A stretch of DNA of 64,000 bases from an uncultured Alphaproteobacteria bacterium (lineage in GTDB: Bacteria > Pseudomonadota > Alphaproteobacteria > Rs-D84). The stretch spans positions 1 through 64,000 of the forward strand of contig CASCZI010000001.1 of NCBI GenBank assembly GCA_949156565.1, read 5' to 3'. The position numbers and the translations under genes are program-made. The stretch's first letter is position 1. Every line of letters begins with the position of its first letter. The notes under the pieces were generated by a model, which saw nothing but the letters and a program-made list of their open reading frames with translations, was not told the DNA's origin and did no database searches. This document shows, in pieces, positions 63,120 through 64,000 of this stretch.

Positions 63120-63258
63120 ATTTGGAAATGTGAAAAAGTGCGGATTTTTGCGTTTTTTATTTTGGGAATTTTGTCGATCCCAAACGACCGTTTGGATTAG
63201 GCATAGTGTCATAACCCCTAACCCCAGGAATTGTACCACGTTGCGGGGATTTGTGCAA
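63105..63258 (-). promoter_or_regulatory. MPNP leader cassette, locus 3
   Basis: Minus strand: -35 TTGCAC (63253-63258), 17 bases, -10 TACAAT (63230-63235), 25 bases to the leader repeat ATGCCTAATCCAAA (63204), 85 bases to the second copy (63119), which is the surface-protein start. The leader repeat flank GGTCGTTTGG can pair with CCAAACGACG after the second start. Confidence 0.75.
63157..63204 (-). CDS. Leader ORF of cassette locus 3 (MPNPNGRLGSTKFPK)
   Basis: Fifteen codons starting in the leader repeat, stop TAA in an A-rich stretch. Shares the MPNPxGR start with the locus 1 leader. Translation unproven. Confidence 0.35.
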   Translation of the reverse strand: MPNPNGRLGSTKFPK

Positions 63259-63296
63259 TGATAAAAATTGTCCTTTATTCATTGGTCCTGGGGGCG

Positions 63297-63308
63297 TATA
63301 ATGGGAAC
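63297..63308 (+). promoter_or_regulatory. -10 box giving a leaderless ruvC mRNA
   Basis: A perfect TATAAT (63297-63302) lies 6 bases before the ATG at 63309; the expected start is at or next to the start codon. The -35 is weak. Confidence 0.55.
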
Positions 63309-63788
63309 ATGACACGTATATTGGGAATTGATCCAGGGTTATTACATACCGGATGGGCTGTGATTGACAGCCAGGGCAACACGCGCAGGTATATTGCCAG
63401 TGGCGTGATACTGCCGTCCGTGAAACAGGAAATGGCGGCACGTTTGGTTGACATCTTTCGCGGGGTGGACGCGGTGTGTGAAACATATTCGCCCGATGCA
63501 CTTAGCATTGAAATTATTTTCGTGAACCAAAATGCAAAAACGTCGCTGGCCCTGGGCCAGGCGCGGGCATCCGCCATCGTGGCGGCGGCCAACCGGGATA
63601 TTCCGGTTTTTGAGTATGAACCGAACAAGATTAAAAAGGCCCTGACGGCCGCCGGTCATGCGGACAAAGATGCGGTAACCAAAATGGTACGCATGCTGTT
63701 GCCTGGGGCCAATCCCCATTCCCCGGACGAGGCGGATGCCATCGCCATCGCGTTGGCGCACAGCAATATGATGCGGTTAAATTATTAA
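63309..63788 (+). CDS. ruvC: Holliday junction resolvase RuvC
   Basis: A 159-residue endonuclease that cuts RuvAB-bound Holliday junctions. RNase H-fold acids are present: first Asp in LGIDPGLLHTGW, Glu in SIEIIFVNQNAKTSLALGQARA, and the last Asp pair in HSPDEADAIAIALAH. Upstream in-frame codons lack support; the family begins at ILGIDPG. It is separated from yebC by a minus-strand surface gene. Confidence 0.95.
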   Translation: MTRILGIDPGLLHTGWAVIDSQGNTRRYIASGVILPSVKQEMAARLVDIFRGVDAVCETYSPDALSIEIIFVNQNAKTSLALGQARASAIVAAANRDIPVFEYEPNKIKKALTAAGHADKDAVTKMVRMLLPGANPHSPDEADAIAIALAHSNMMRLNY

Positions 63789-63852
63789 TTCTTTTGAATT
63801 AAATTCCCACGCAATGGTTCCTATTAAAATGGGGATTGGGGGCTGTTATACT

Positions 63853-64000
63853 ATGCCTGCAATGAAACCAGATAACGATTATATCATTCAATCTGAAAAT
63901 GATTTACACGCGCGACAATGCGTGCTGGTACGGGCGTTTCTGGCCAATTGCGCGTTAATCGTCTTGGCGGGTGTAATTATGATTACATTTGATTGTGGCG
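63853..64000 (+). CDS. Partial membrane protein, open at the window end
   Basis: A frame from ATG 63853 (or 63862) gives MPAMKPDNDYIIQSENDLHARQCVLVRAF followed by a hydrophobic helix LANCALIVLAGVIMITFD and runs off the edge. TATACT (63847-63852) lies directly before the first ATG, so the second (63862) may be the real, nearly leaderless start. Too short to assign a family. Confidence 0.5.
   Translation, partial: MPAMKPDNDYIIQSENDLHARQCVLVRAFLANCALIVLAGVIMITFDCG

Noticed and set aside
63120..63239. Longer frame for the GCC2/GCC3-type protein from a GTG
   Set aside because: It would start inside the cassette promoter and leader; the second repeat ATG fits the pattern of the other loci.

Overview
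The window reads as one stretch of a bacterial chromosome, most likely from an alphaproteobacterium with a modest genome and a gut or host-associated habit. The evidence is a MucR/Ros-type regulator, the mnmE-ruvA and yebC/ruvC genes, a TatA and SPOR-protein pair, a prepilin of the G-RSMIE type, and Cys-rich (GCC2/GCC3) or PKD/leucine-rich-like surface proteins. The lineage call is inference from gene content. Ribosome binding sites are often G-rich (GGGGGA). Several genes lack one and have a -10 hexamer 7 bases before the ATG. No rRNA, tRNA, CRISPR array, transposase or prophage was seen.

Layout. 1-402: two stem-loop elements and a promoter for a secreted protein. 1.2-8 kb: dnaN, AsmA protein, RluC-type synthase, prepilin, compact uvrC, pgsA. 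8-10.1 kb: a decayed surface-gene cassette, a Cys-rich small protein, tatA, a SPOR protein, a 44-residue lipoprotein. 10.2-19.2 kb: thrS with a threonine-codon leader, a hemolysin III protein, a TraB-like protein, gltX of the long gut-Firmicutes type, an acetyltransferase, trmB, an unknown protein, and a four-gene unit of unknown role containing a SMI1/KNR4-like and a ribbon-helix-helix protein. 19.2-24.5 kb: a YbeY-Lnt fusion, a GH24 lysozyme-TPR protein, a MucR-like regulator, rarA. 24.5-29.3 kb: a broken small membrane gene, two outer-membrane barrel genes flanked by two paralogous structured RNAs, and a PKD/LRR surface gene behind a leader cassette. 29.3-42.2 kb: ftsK, a PAP2 phosphatase, a degenerate S41 protease, secF-secD-yajC, mutL, greA, an LptF/G permease, a 43-residue membrane protein, xerC/D, a J-domain protein, a small HTH protein. 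42.2-45.9 kb: two polysaccharide genes and typA. 46-47.7 kb: two orphan genes. 47.8-56.3 kb: serS, trxB, a PduO-type cobalamin adenosyltransferase beside a B12-dependent ribonucleotide reductase, two polysaccharide genes, recA. 56.3-64 kb: an MFS transporter, a DciA-like protein, mltA, secB, mnmE-ruvA, yebC, a Cys-rich surface gene, ruvC, and a partial gene.

The most unusual system is a three-locus leader cassette (8.3-8.4, 28.98-29.14 and 63.1-63.26 kb, all on the minus strand). Each has a sigma70-like promoter, exactly 25 bases from the -10 to a leader start in the repeat ATGCCTAATC, and exactly 85 bases to a second copy of the repeat, which forms or immediately precedes the start of a surface-protein gene. 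At the middle locus a 24-base perfect inverted repeat encloses a 49-base spacer with a one-sided terminator, which could act as an attenuator or an invertible switch. The second is a pair of about 190-base paralogous structured RNAs at 25.0-25.2 and 27.4-27.6 kb. The third is a leader peptide with five threonine codons ahead of thrS.

Functional links: most of the window is housekeeping (replication, recombination, tRNA charging and modification, protein export, envelope maintenance). The adenosyltransferase probably supplies adenosylcobalamin to the neighbouring reductase, whose upstream region carries NrdR-box-like sequences.
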